From the NCBI GenBank assembly GCA_030598425.1, contig JAUVPY010000138.1, positions 1 to 6,826 on the forward strand: a DNA stretch of 6,826 nt, read 5' to 3'. Below the pieces are notes generated by a model, which was given only the letters and a program-made list of their open reading frames with translations, had not been told where the DNA came from and did not search any database. A program made the translations under genes and the position numbers. Positions 1 to 5,621 of the stretch are shown in pieces. Within the stretch, counting starts at the first letter, position 1. The number at the start of each line of letters is the position of its first letter. This DNA is from Anaerolineae bacterium (lineage in GTDB: Bacteria; Chloroflexota; Anaerolineae; 4572-78; NAK82).

Positions 1-1406
1 ACAAAAGGCGCGTCCTTGCACGGCACGTCTGCCTCGATGGGCGGGACATCGACCTGGTGCACGGTCGTCATCCGCTTGCGTTCCGAGGTGAAGGGCACCT
101 CGGCCACCCGGGGCAGGCGGCGGTCAAGATCGGACCGCTGAAAGCCGAGTTGGGCCGCGGCCATCACCAGCGCGCCTTCGGTCGGATCCCCAAACACCCG
201 GTACCGGTCGCCGTCCAGGTCGGCCAGGTCCAACACGGCGTCGTTGCACACCGTCGAGCCGATCACCAGCAACCTCAGGCTGTAGACCTCGGGCCTGGCC
301 CCGCTCAGTTCTCTGACGTCCAACAACGGAGGTCCCTTGCGCCTGATGGTATCCACCGTTTGTTTCTCGCCCATAACGTCCAGCACGGTGACCGTCATAC
401 GATTTTCAGTCAGGGTGCCGGTCTTATCCGAGCAGATAACGGTGACCGAACCCAACGTCTCCACCGCCGGCAGTTTGCGGATGAGGGCTTCCCGTTTGAG
501 CATGCGCTGCGCGCCCAGCGCCAGGCCGATGGTGACCACAGCCGGGAGCCCCTCAGGCACCGCCGCGACCGCCATACTGATGGCTGTGAGCAGCATCAGG
601 CGCCAGTCCTCACCCCGCAGCAGCCCCAAAACAAAGACCGCGGCCACGATCACGAAGGCAGCCACAGCCAACCACCGCCCCAAATGATCCAGCCGTCGCT
701 GCAAGGGGGTCTGCTCCTGTTCCACCGTCTGGATCATATCGGCGATGTGTCCCAGTTCGGTCCTCATCCCCGTCTTGGTGATCACGATCCTGCCCCGGCC
801 GTAGCTGACCGACGTGCCCATGTAGACCATGTTGCGCCGATCGCCTAGCTGCAGGTTCTCACCGGTCAAAGTACCGGCGATTTTGTCCACCGGCTCCGAC
901 TCGCCGGTCAGCGCTGCCTCCTCGGTGCGCAAACTGACGCTCTCCAGGACTCGACCGTCGGCAGGCACAAAGGCACCTGCCTCCAGTTGCACGATGTCGC
1001 CGGGCACCAACTCGCGGGCCGAGATTTCCGTCAGGTGACCCTCGCGGTGAACCCTGACGATGGGCACCGCCAGCTTCTTGAGGGCAGCCATGGCCTGCTC
1101 GGCGCGGTGCTCCTGGGTGAAGCCCAATATCGCGTTGAGCACGACGATGGCCAGGATGGCTATGGCGTCTTTGTAATCGCCCAGCGCGATCGAGACGACG
1201 GCGGCGATGATGAGGATAACCACCAGCAGGGCCGTCATCTGTTCCCACAGGATGTGCCACGGGCTCTTGGTACCTCGCTCGACGAGTTCGTTGGGACCGT
1301 GCTCCGCCAGGCGGCGTTCGACCTCAGCTCCCGCCAGTCCCTGCTCCGGGTCGGTCTCCAGGCGCGTCAGCGCCTCATCACTTTCCAGACGATACCAGTC
1401 GCTCAA
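1..1406 (-). CDS. P-type calcium-transporting ATPase (P2A type), N-terminal 468 residues, 3' end outside window
   Basis: The gene encodes an integral membrane pump that uses ATP to move a cation, most likely Ca2+, out of the cytoplasm. Reading the minus strand from a TTG at 1406 gives 468 uninterrupted codons running off the window edge. The N-terminal cation-ATPase domain is at about residues 5-70, with an M1/M2 hydrophobic pair at about 58-95. The actuator domain carries TGES at 167-170. M3/M4 lie at about 245-292, and M4 carries PEGLPA at 284-289, the Ca-site motif of SERCA-like pumps. The phosphorylated Asp327 lies in DKTGT (327-331). The nucleotide domain shows GDPTEGAL (406-413) and FTSERKRM (439-446). 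The remaining nucleotide and P domains and the C-terminal helices are missing because of the window edge, not a visible break. TTG is preferred as start because GGGAGGA lies 8 bases upstream and no in-frame ATG occurs between it and the upstream stops near 1495. Mn2+ or another cation cannot be excluded. Confidence 0.93.
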   Translation of the reverse strand, partial: MSDWYRLESDEALTRLETDPEQGLAGAEVERRLAEHGPNELVERGTKSPWHILWEQMTALLVVILIIAAVVSIALGDYKDAIAILAIVVLNAILGFTQEHRAEQAMAALKKLAVPIVRVHREGHLTEISARELVPGDIVQLEAGAFVPADGRVLESVSLRTEEAALTGESEPVDKIAGTLTGENLQLGDRRNMVYMGTSVSYGRGRIVITKTGMRTELGHIADMIQTVEQEQTPLQRRLDHLGRWLAVAAFVIVAAVFVLGLLRGEDWRLMLLTAISMAVAAVPEGLPAVVTIGLALGAQRMLKREALIRKLPAVETLGSVTVICSDKTGTLTENRMTVTVLDVMGEKQTVDTIRRKGPPLLDVRELSGARPEVYSLRLLVIGSTVCNDAVLDLADLDGDRYRVFGDPTEGALVMAAAQLGFQRSDLDRRLPRVAEVPFTSERKRMTTVHQVDVPPIEADVPCKDAPF

Positions 1407-1414
1407 TGGGTCTG

Positions 1415-1421
1415 TCCTCCC
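1415..1421 (-). promoter_or_regulatory. Ribosome binding site that supports the TTG start of the ATPase
   Basis: On the minus strand GGGAGGA sits 8 bases before the TTG at 1406-1404. It is a near-ideal Shine-Dalgarno site and decides in favour of this non-ATG start. The open frame continues upstream to about 1500 without any ATG. Confidence 0.7.
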
Positions 1422-1495
1422 TTTTGCGTCTACGAATTGCTCGATGCGGCGGGTTGCCCCGGCGATGTTTGCTGAGGAATTCTGTGCACCCGCTC

Positions 1496-1524
1496 ATTAT
1501 ACCCCATTACGGCCTGACCAGCCA
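1496..1524 (-). promoter_or_regulatory. Possible sigma70 promoter for the ATPase gene
   Basis: The minus strand has a perfect TATAAT at 1501-1496. At a 17-base spacing the -35 position (1524-1519) reads TGGCTG, which is a poor match to TTGACA. Transcription from here would give a leader of roughly 80 bases before the TTG start. The position is sensible, but the weak -35 keeps confidence low. Confidence 0.35.
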
Positions 1525-1651
1525 GTAAGCGAGATGAAGCAGCGTGGAGTAAATCTCCATTAACTAGCAGATGAATGAGTTCCTCGTGCACCTGTTTGAA
1601 GTGGGCATACGTTTGGCGTTCAGTTCAAGTATACTGGTGAATACGAAATGT

Positions 1652-1681
1652 TTGGTTCTTTGAATTCAACTATGGTACAAT
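1652..1681 (+). promoter_or_regulatory. Possible promoter for the phosphotriesterase-family gene
   Basis: TACAAT at 1676-1681 is preceded by TGG, forming an extended -10 (TGGTACAAT). A partial -35, TTGGTT, lies at 1652-1657 with an 18-base spacer. The predicted start is near 1688, leaving a leader of about 100 bases before the GTG start. A GAGAC/GTCTC inverted repeat (1682-1686 and 1700-1704) follows directly and could be an operator. Confidence 0.42.
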
Positions 1682-1778
1682 GAGACATATTCTTGGTAAG
1701 TCTCCGACACAGTTCTCTGTCATTAAGTATACACAATCCTGCTGTTAGTGTTCTTCACAAACATACCAATACGAAGGT

Positions 1779-1784
1779 GGAGGT
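1779..1784 (+). promoter_or_regulatory. Ribosome binding site that fixes the GTG start of the hydrolase
   Basis: GGAGGT lies with about 5 bases before the GTG at 1789. The upstream in-frame TTG at 1693 lacks a comparable site, and its added residues have no domain character. The GTG is therefore preferred. Confidence 0.7.
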
Positions 1785-1788
1785 AAAC

Positions 1789-2916
1789 GTGGATAACGAA
1801 GTGCATTCAGAGCCGTCACCCGCTATCCCCGGTATCGGCGTTCACAGTGGGCAAGTCATGACCGTTTTGGGTCCGATCTCGGTGGAGGAACTCGGTGTTA
1901 CTCTCACGCACGAGCACATCCTGAGTGATGTCGGCTGCAATGGGCCTGAGCCCCCGGAGGCATCGCGAAAGGCCCTTTTCCACAAGCCATTGACCATAGA
2001 CATCCTGGGAGAGGTGCGCCTGCTTCCCCAGTGTAACCGGGACAACCAACGCCTTACCGATCTCGACCTGGCCGCCTCGGAAGTGGAAAAGTACCGCTTC
2101 TGGGGAGGGCGGACGATCGTTGAGATGACGCTTGACGGCGCTGGCCGTGATCCCCTGGGCCTGAAAATGGTCAGCCATAGGGCGGACGTGCAGATCGTCA
2201 TGGGAGCCGGCTACTACATCGAGTTCTCTCATCCCCCGGAAGTTCGCAGCATGTCAGCCGATGACATCGCCGACGAGATCGTGCGCGACCTGACGGAGGG
2301 TGTACCGGGGACCGGTGTGCGGGCAGGCATCATCGGCGAGATTGGTATAGACATGGACTTCACCGCCGAAGAGGAGAAGTCGCTGCGCGGCGCGGCCCGG
2401 GCGGCGAGACGAACCCAGGTGCCGATGAGCATTCACGTGCCGGGCGGCTCCACGCGGTCGCACGAGTACCGGGCGCGGATCATGGACATCCTCGAGGAGG
2501 AAGGCGCCAGCCTGGAACACACCATCATGGATCACGTGCAAATCCACCCCACGAGCATGGAGAGCCAAATCGCGATCGCGGAGCGGGGCGCATTCCTGGG
2601 ATATGACGGTATCAGTTGTGGTTTCGACTGGGGGGTGCGCGGGATGGGACCCGGCGACGAGGAGAGCGCGGCCGACATCAAGCGGTTGATTGATGCCGGT
2701 TATCTGCACCACATCCTGCTATCACACGACGTACACCTGAAGATCATGTTGACAGCATACGGTGGGTGGGGATACGCGTACATATTGAGGCGGTTCGTCC
2801 AGCGTTTGCGGGCGCATGGCGTCACGGATCAGGAGATTACGACCATGCTGGTAGAGAACCCGAAACGGTTGTTCTCGTCGCGATACCAGCGTGGAAATGG
2901 CTTTGGCAACCCATAA
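1789..2916 (+). CDS. Phosphotriesterase-family metal-dependent hydrolase (COG1735-like), 375 aa, possible lactonase
   Basis: This is a TIM-barrel amidohydrolase of the phosphotriesterase/PHP group, cytoplasmic, with no signal peptide visible. Members hydrolyse lactones, esters or organophosphates with a two-metal centre. Visible ligands are H41 and H43 in THEH, bridging-position E184 in GEIG, H216 in IHVPG, H249 in DHVQ, and D314 in SHD. The bridging position is Glu, as in the E. coli PHP protein, rather than the carbamylated Lys of classical phosphotriesterase. GAGYY and the C-terminal VENPKRLF are typical of the family. Length is normal for the family, slightly extended at the N terminus. 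A shorter product from ATG 1858 would still contain the whole domain, but GTG 1789 has the better ribosome site. The gene has its own promoter and a terminator downstream. Proximity to a sugar kinase and aldolase suggests a sugar-lactone substrate; some COG1735 enzymes hydrolyse phosphorylated sugar lactones. The true substrate is unknown. Confidence 0.9.
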   Translation: MDNEVHSEPSPAIPGIGVHSGQVMTVLGPISVEELGVTLTHEHILSDVGCNGPEPPEASRKALFHKPLTIDILGEVRLLPQCNRDNQRLTDLDLAASEVEKYRFWGGRTIVEMTLDGAGRDPLGLKMVSHRADVQIVMGAGYYIEFSHPPEVRSMSADDIADEIVRDLTEGVPGTGVRAGIIGEIGIDMDFTAEEEKSLRGAARAARRTQVPMSIHVPGGSTRSHEYRARIMDILEEEGASLEHTIMDHVQIHPTSMESQIAIAERGAFLGYDGISCGFDWGVRGMGPGDEESAADIKRLIDAGYLHHILLSHDVHLKIMLTAYGGWGYAYILRRFVQRLRAHGVTDQEITTMLVENPKRLFSSRYQRGNGFGNP

Positions 2917-3117
2917 TCAGCTTATGGTAGCAGAAAACAGAAACCTGAGTAGACTGCCAGTGTCTCTTCTTCCCTCACTCGCTGTTAGCTCTCCAGCCGA
3001 TTGATCATTGTGCGTGCCGCGCCGGCCTAGATATGGGCTGCCGGCGTCCAGTTGCCAAAGATCCAACACGCCCAACCACTGTAGTTGATTCTAGTCTGGC
3101 CAGCCAATAGATAGGAA

Positions 3118-3150
3118 GCCCCCAGGTCTCGACCTGGGGCGTTTTCTTTT
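3118..3150 (+). terminator. Rho-independent terminator after the hydrolase gene
   Basis: A perfect 9-bp stem, CCCCAGGTC (3120-3128) with GACCTGGGG (3131-3139), is followed by the T-rich tail CGTTTTCTTTT. The formal loop is only 2 bases, so the tip probably opens to a 6-base loop on a 7-bp stem. It lies about 200 bases past the hydrolase stop and 28 bases before the next -35, so it separates the hydrolase transcript from the regulator operon. No T-run is present for the other strand. Confidence 0.8.
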
Positions 3151-3177
3151 GCGGTAACGTGCGAACGCAGACAAGTA

Positions 3178-3206
3178 TTGACAAATGAACCTTGCTATGA
3201 TATAAT
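3178..3206 (+). promoter_or_regulatory. Consensus sigma70 promoter of the regulator-aldolase-cupin-kinase operon
   Basis: TTGACA (3178-3183) and TATAAT (3201-3206) are separated by exactly 17 bases. The -10 is extended by TGA (3198-3200). Every promoter position matches consensus, so basal activity should be high and tight control would need a repressor. The expected start is near 3213, inside the heptad repeats, giving a leader of about 43 bases before the ATG at 3257. Confidence 0.9.
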
Positions 3207-3234
3207 TTAGACATTAGACATTAGACAATAGACA
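3207..3234 (+). repeat. Four tandem 7-bp repeats (TTAGACA), putative operator
   Basis: Three exact copies of TTAGACA (3207-3213, 3214-3220, 3221-3227) are followed by a variant ATAGACA (3228-3234), with no spacers. The array starts at the base after the -10 and spans roughly -6 to +22, the right place for a repressor that blocks RNA polymerase. The TAGAC core resembles a half-site of HutC-family operators such as the TCTAGAC-containing sites of DasR/NagR, but those are inverted repeats whereas these are direct. Binding by the adjacent regulator is inferred. Confidence 0.75.
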
Positions 3235-3256
3235 ATAATCGTAGGTGGAGGGCAAA

Positions 3257-4036
3257 ATGTTGGATGTTATCCACCGCCTGGGTGGTCAGATTCCCAGGAA
3301 ACAGCCGTTATCGCGCGTAATAGGCGAACGGCTCCGAACACTCCTCCAGCAGGGCACACTTGAGCCAGGCGCACAACTTCCGCCCGAGCCTGAAATGGCT
3401 GAGGCGCTGGGTGTGAGCCGTATGACGTTGCGTCAGGCACTGAACATCCTGGAACGAGAAGGGACGATCGTCCGCCAGCAAGGGGTTGGTACTTTCCTGA
3501 CTGCTCAGCCGCTACTCCCGAACCGGCTGGATCTCAACCTGGGCGTGACCGAGAATATCAGATCAATGGGTTTGGAGCCCGGGGTCAGCGAAATCAACTT
3601 CAAAATAATCTCAGCCGATGAACAGTGGGCCGGGCATTTGGACATACCAGTCGGGACGCAAGTGGTGGACCTTTGGAGAACCCGCACTGCTAATGGCAAG
3701 CCCGCCGTAGTCACACGAGACCTGTTTCCGCTGAGCTTCCTGGATCAAGCGAGAGACAAGGTAACAGAGCAAGAATTCAGCGATCTCCTGCATCAAGATT
3801 TGTCCCTATACACCATCTTTGAGGATCGATTAGGGCTGTTTGTGGACTATGGTGTAGCCAGACTCAGGCCTCAGTTGGCGGACGCACATATAGCCCAACA
3901 GTCGGGCGTCGCCGAAGGCTCTGCCCTTATGTACATAGAACAGATCGACTATGACTCCGACGGACAAGCGTTGCTGGTGTCGTATGAATACCACGTTCCT
4001 GATGTCTACGAGTTCACGATTTATCGCAAGCGATAG
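3257..4036 (+). CDS. GntR-family transcriptional regulator, HutC subfamily (winged HTH plus UTRA), 259 aa
   Basis: This is a cytoplasmic DNA-binding repressor that usually responds to a sugar, sugar phosphate or related metabolite. The N-terminal winged helix-turn-helix spans about residues 17-82. It shows the family pattern LEPGAQLPPEPEMAEALGVS, then RMTLRQAL, EREG and GVGTFL. The UTRA effector domain spans about 93-257, beginning near LGVTENIRSMGLEPG and ending in VSYEYHVPDVYEFTIYR. The length is normal. ATG 3257 is chosen because GGAGG (3247-3251) lies 5 bases before it; an in-frame GTG at 3245 would overlap that site. It is the first gene after the consensus promoter and heptad repeats, and 149 bases precede the aldolase with no terminator visible. 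Autoregulation and control of the downstream sugar genes are likely. The effector cannot be deduced. Confidence 0.94.
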   Translation: MLDVIHRLGGQIPRKQPLSRVIGERLRTLLQQGTLEPGAQLPPEPEMAEALGVSRMTLRQALNILEREGTIVRQQGVGTFLTAQPLLPNRLDLNLGVTENIRSMGLEPGVSEINFKIISADEQWAGHLDIPVGTQVVDLWRTRTANGKPAVVTRDLFPLSFLDQARDKVTEQEFSDLLHQDLSLYTIFEDRLGLFVDYGVARLRPQLADAHIAQQSGVAEGSALMYIEQIDYDSDGQALLVSYEYHVPDVYEFTIYRKR

Positions 4037-4185
4037 GGTGACGTCCCGACTCAGCCGATTCACGCTTGCCCTCGGAGGAAGCCAAATCCGTATCAAGAAG
4101 CTGCTGTCTTTGGCAAAGCGGTCTACCGCACCGATCCTGAAGAGGGTGTGTGGACTGTTAAATCAACCAACTCAAGGAGGCTCAA

Positions 4186-5034
4186 ATGTCTAGCGCTACC
4201 GGGAAGCAGATCCGGCTCAATCGGCTCATTCAGAAAGAGACAAATTCAGCCATCATTTGTGCCATTGACCACGGTATGACCTCTCCCATTTTTCTGAGTG
4301 GTCTGTATGACACACAGGCGAGGGTGAGGGAGGCCATCGCTGGAGGCGCAAATGTGCTGATGCTTGGCCGAGGCACCGCCAAGCTGACTGCCCAGCACTT
4401 CGCCCGCGACACCTCTCTGGCCTTCATGTTGACCGCATCGGCGGCGGGGCTTCCGTCCGGCGCGGTGGTCACACCTATTGGTAGTGTGGAGGAAGCCTTG
4501 CGTATCGGTGCTGACGCCGTGGTAGTCTACGTGGCGCTGGCTGGAGAGAACGAGCCAGATATGATCCGCTATACGTCTGACGTGGCTGAGGCCTGCGATG
4601 CCTTGGGTATGCCCTTCATCGCTGAGGCGGAATATCCAAATGCTTATCAGAGCCTTGACGATATGGCCACCAGCTTGGGTGTGGAATACTTGATGCGCAA
4701 CGCGCGGCTGTGCGCCGAGTTGGGTGCGGATATTGTAAAGGTTAACTGGAGTGGCGACGCAGACTCTTTCGGCGACATCGTCCGGGCGACCGGCAAACCG
4801 GTGGTTCTGGCCGGTGGCAGCCGCATCAGCGACCTGGAGTTGCTGATCCGCATGGAGCAGGCACACGCAGTGGGGACCATCGGCTGCTCAGTAGGCCGCA
4901 ATATTTTCCAGCACGAGGACCCCCAAGCCATGACCCGGTCCATCAGCCGTATCTTCCGAGAGAACTGGTCGGCCAAGACCGCGCACGAGGAACTGGTTGA
5001 GACCTTGCAGTCCGGGTCAAGCAGTGCTAAGTAG
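4186..5034 (+). CDS. Class I (Schiff-base) aldolase of the DhnA/LsrF/FbaB family, 282 aa
   Basis: This is a cytoplasmic TIM-barrel aldolase expected to cleave or transfer a phosphorylated ketose-type substrate through a lysine Schiff base. Visible family features are DHG at 28-30, the tyrosine proton-donor position Y150 in EYP, and catalytic K185 in DIVKVNW, which matches the spacing of archaeal fructose-bisphosphate aldolase and MJ0400. Phosphate-binding glycines lie in AGGSR and in the GCSVGRNIFQ loop. All key residues are present, so it should be active. The ATG is preceded by AAGGAGG (4174-4180), a near-perfect ribosome site 5 bases upstream. The gene follows the regulator and precedes a cupin and an FGGY kinase, which suggests that it cleaves the kinase product. 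LsrF, fructose-bisphosphate aldolase and aminodeoxyheptulosonate synthase all belong to this family, and the sequence alone does not decide among them. Context makes aromatic amino-acid synthesis unlikely. Confidence 0.9.
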   Translation: MSSATGKQIRLNRLIQKETNSAIICAIDHGMTSPIFLSGLYDTQARVREAIAGGANVLMLGRGTAKLTAQHFARDTSLAFMLTASAAGLPSGAVVTPIGSVEEALRIGADAVVVYVALAGENEPDMIRYTSDVAEACDALGMPFIAEAEYPNAYQSLDDMATSLGVEYLMRNARLCAELGADIVKVNWSGDADSFGDIVRATGKPVVLAGGSRISDLELLIRMEQAHAVGTIGCSVGRNIFQHEDPQAMTRSISRIFRENWSAKTAHEELVETLQSGSSSAK

Positions 5035-5063
5035 GATGCGTGAAGTGGTACATCCTTGGCCTG

Positions 5064-5133
5064 CGGCAGTCGATCCGCTGCCGTCGGGCTAGGGACCGTA
5101 GCTGCAAAGAGGAAGTCTTGGGCGAAGCCCAAG
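5064..5133 (+). other. Two hairpins between aldolase and cupin genes
   Basis: The 128-base gap holds a 6-bp stem CGGCAG/CTGCCG (5064-5069, 5078-5083) with an 8-base loop. It also holds a perfect 7-bp stem CTTGGGC/GCCCAAG (5117-5123, 5127-5133) closed by a GAA triloop. Neither is followed by a T-run, so they are not standard terminators. They may protect or separate segments of the transcript. Confidence 0.5.
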
Positions 5134-5162
5134 CACATATAGCAGAAAGGGAAGGGAGCAAG

Positions 5163-5525
5163 ATGAAAGACACAGATTTCCAAGTGGTACGCCGAATCGA
5201 GGCCCGCAGTTTTATGGAAGGTCCGGAGCACTGCCGCGAGTATTTTACCACGGATAAGCTCACCTTTGGCACTTCGACACTTCCGCCGGGACAGGCGGGG
5301 GCCACCGACCCGGGCCACCCCGAGTCCCACGAAGTCTTTTTCGCAGCCAAAGGCCACGTTCTGGTCCGTCTTGGTGATCCTGGCCCACACTTCGAACTCA
5401 AGGAGGGTGACGCGATCCTCATCCCTGAGGGAGTTTCTCACACGATCATCAACGTCGGCGAGGAGACCGCTCTGATTGTCTGGGCCTGCGCACCGGTGCA
5501 CAGGGACCCATCCGACAAGCTCTAG
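5163..5525 (+). CDS. Small single-domain cupin (cupin_2), 120 aa, likely accessory sugar-pathway enzyme
   Basis: The gene encodes a single double-stranded beta-helix protein, cytoplasmic and probably metal-binding. Cupin motif 1 is seen as GHPESHEVFFAAKG (51-64), with H52, H56 and E57 as candidate ligands. Motif 2, GDAILIPEGVSHTIIN (82-97), fits the G-x5-P-x-G-x2-H-x3-N pattern exactly and supplies H93. The length is that of stand-alone small cupins. ATG 5163 is chosen because a purine-rich GAAGGGAG lies just upstream. The open frame extends back to a GTG at 5040, but the extra 41 residues are Arg/Cys-rich, have a poor ribosome site and overlap two hairpins. It sits between an aldolase and a kinase, so it may isomerise, epimerise or open a sugar intermediate, in the way the small cupin KdgF acts on unsaturated uronates. 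It could instead be a binding or oxygenase-type cupin. No specific function is recognised. Confidence 0.88.
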   Translation: MKDTDFQVVRRIEARSFMEGPEHCREYFTTDKLTFGTSTLPPGQAGATDPGHPESHEVFFAAKGHVLVRLGDPGPHFELKEGDAILIPEGVSHTIINVGEETALIVWACAPVHRDPSDKL

Positions 5526-5527
5526 TG

Positions 5528-5575
5528 GACCGTTCAGCGGTCGCCGGGGCCGGGTTGGCTCCCCACACCCGGCCT
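5528..5575 (+). other. Two consecutive GC hairpins between cupin and kinase genes
   Basis: GACCG/CGGTC (5528-5532, 5538-5542, 5-base loop) begins just after the cupin stop. It is followed by a strong 8-bp stem GGCCGGGT/ACCCGGCC (5548-5555, 5567-5574) with an 11-base loop. No T-run follows, so read-through into the kinase is expected. Such stems can stabilise the upstream message or lower downstream expression. Confidence 0.55.
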
Positions 5576-5621
5576 GACCCAGTTCTGGCAGCTGACCAGC
5601 CCGTGGAGGGGATAAAAAAAC

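Larger units (their letters stand above)
1407..1788. other. Divergent intergenic region between ATPase and hydrolase genes
   Basis: This 382-base spacer separates genes pointing in opposite directions and is AT-richer than its flanks between about 1550 and 1790. It holds a TATAAT for the ATPase on the minus strand and an extended -10 (TGGTACAAT, 1673-1681) for the hydrolase on the plus strand. There is also a short stem (TGGAG at 1545-1549, CTCCA at 1555-1559, 5-base loop). I see no RNA gene or convincing small ORF in it. Open frames that enter it from either side are extensions of the flanking genes or shadow frames. Confidence 0.6.
2917..3256. other. Intergenic region with hairpin, terminator, promoter and tandem repeats
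   Basis: The first 200 bases after the hydrolase hold no credible gene. They contain a GC hairpin with arms CGCCGGC (3020-3026) and GCCGGCG (3040-3046) and a 13-base loop, without a T-run. The palindrome CTGGCCAG follows near 3095. The rest carries the terminator, promoter and heptad repeats described separately. A minus-strand open frame of 69 codons crosses these regulatory elements and is not coding-like. Confidence 0.6.

Noticed and set aside
57..848. 263-codon plus-strand open frame
   Set aside because: It is antisense to the P-type ATPase, whose conserved motifs (TGES, PEGLPA, DKTGT) lie in the minus-strand frame. The His/Gln/Arg-rich translation is a GC-driven shadow.
987..1563. Two overlapping plus-strand open frames (987-1475 and 1207-1563)
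   Set aside because: They are antisense to the ATPase 5' half and its promoter, with no recognisable domain and no good ribosome site.
1693..1788. N-terminal extension of the hydrolase from TTG 1693
   Set aside because: The extra 32 residues have no domain character and the TTG has no convincing ribosome site, whereas GTG 1789 has GGAGGT at good spacing.
3005..3214. 69-codon minus-strand open frame
   Set aside because: It runs across a terminator, a consensus promoter and the heptad repeats, so it is not a plausible gene.
3951..4193. 80-codon plus-strand open frame bridging regulator and aldolase
   Set aside because: It overlaps the regulator's conserved UTRA end in another frame and runs into the aldolase start; there is no domain or ribosome site support.
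5040..5162. 41-residue N-terminal extension of the cupin from GTG 5040
   Set aside because: It is Arg/Cys-rich, overlaps two hairpins and has a weaker ribosome site than ATG 5163.
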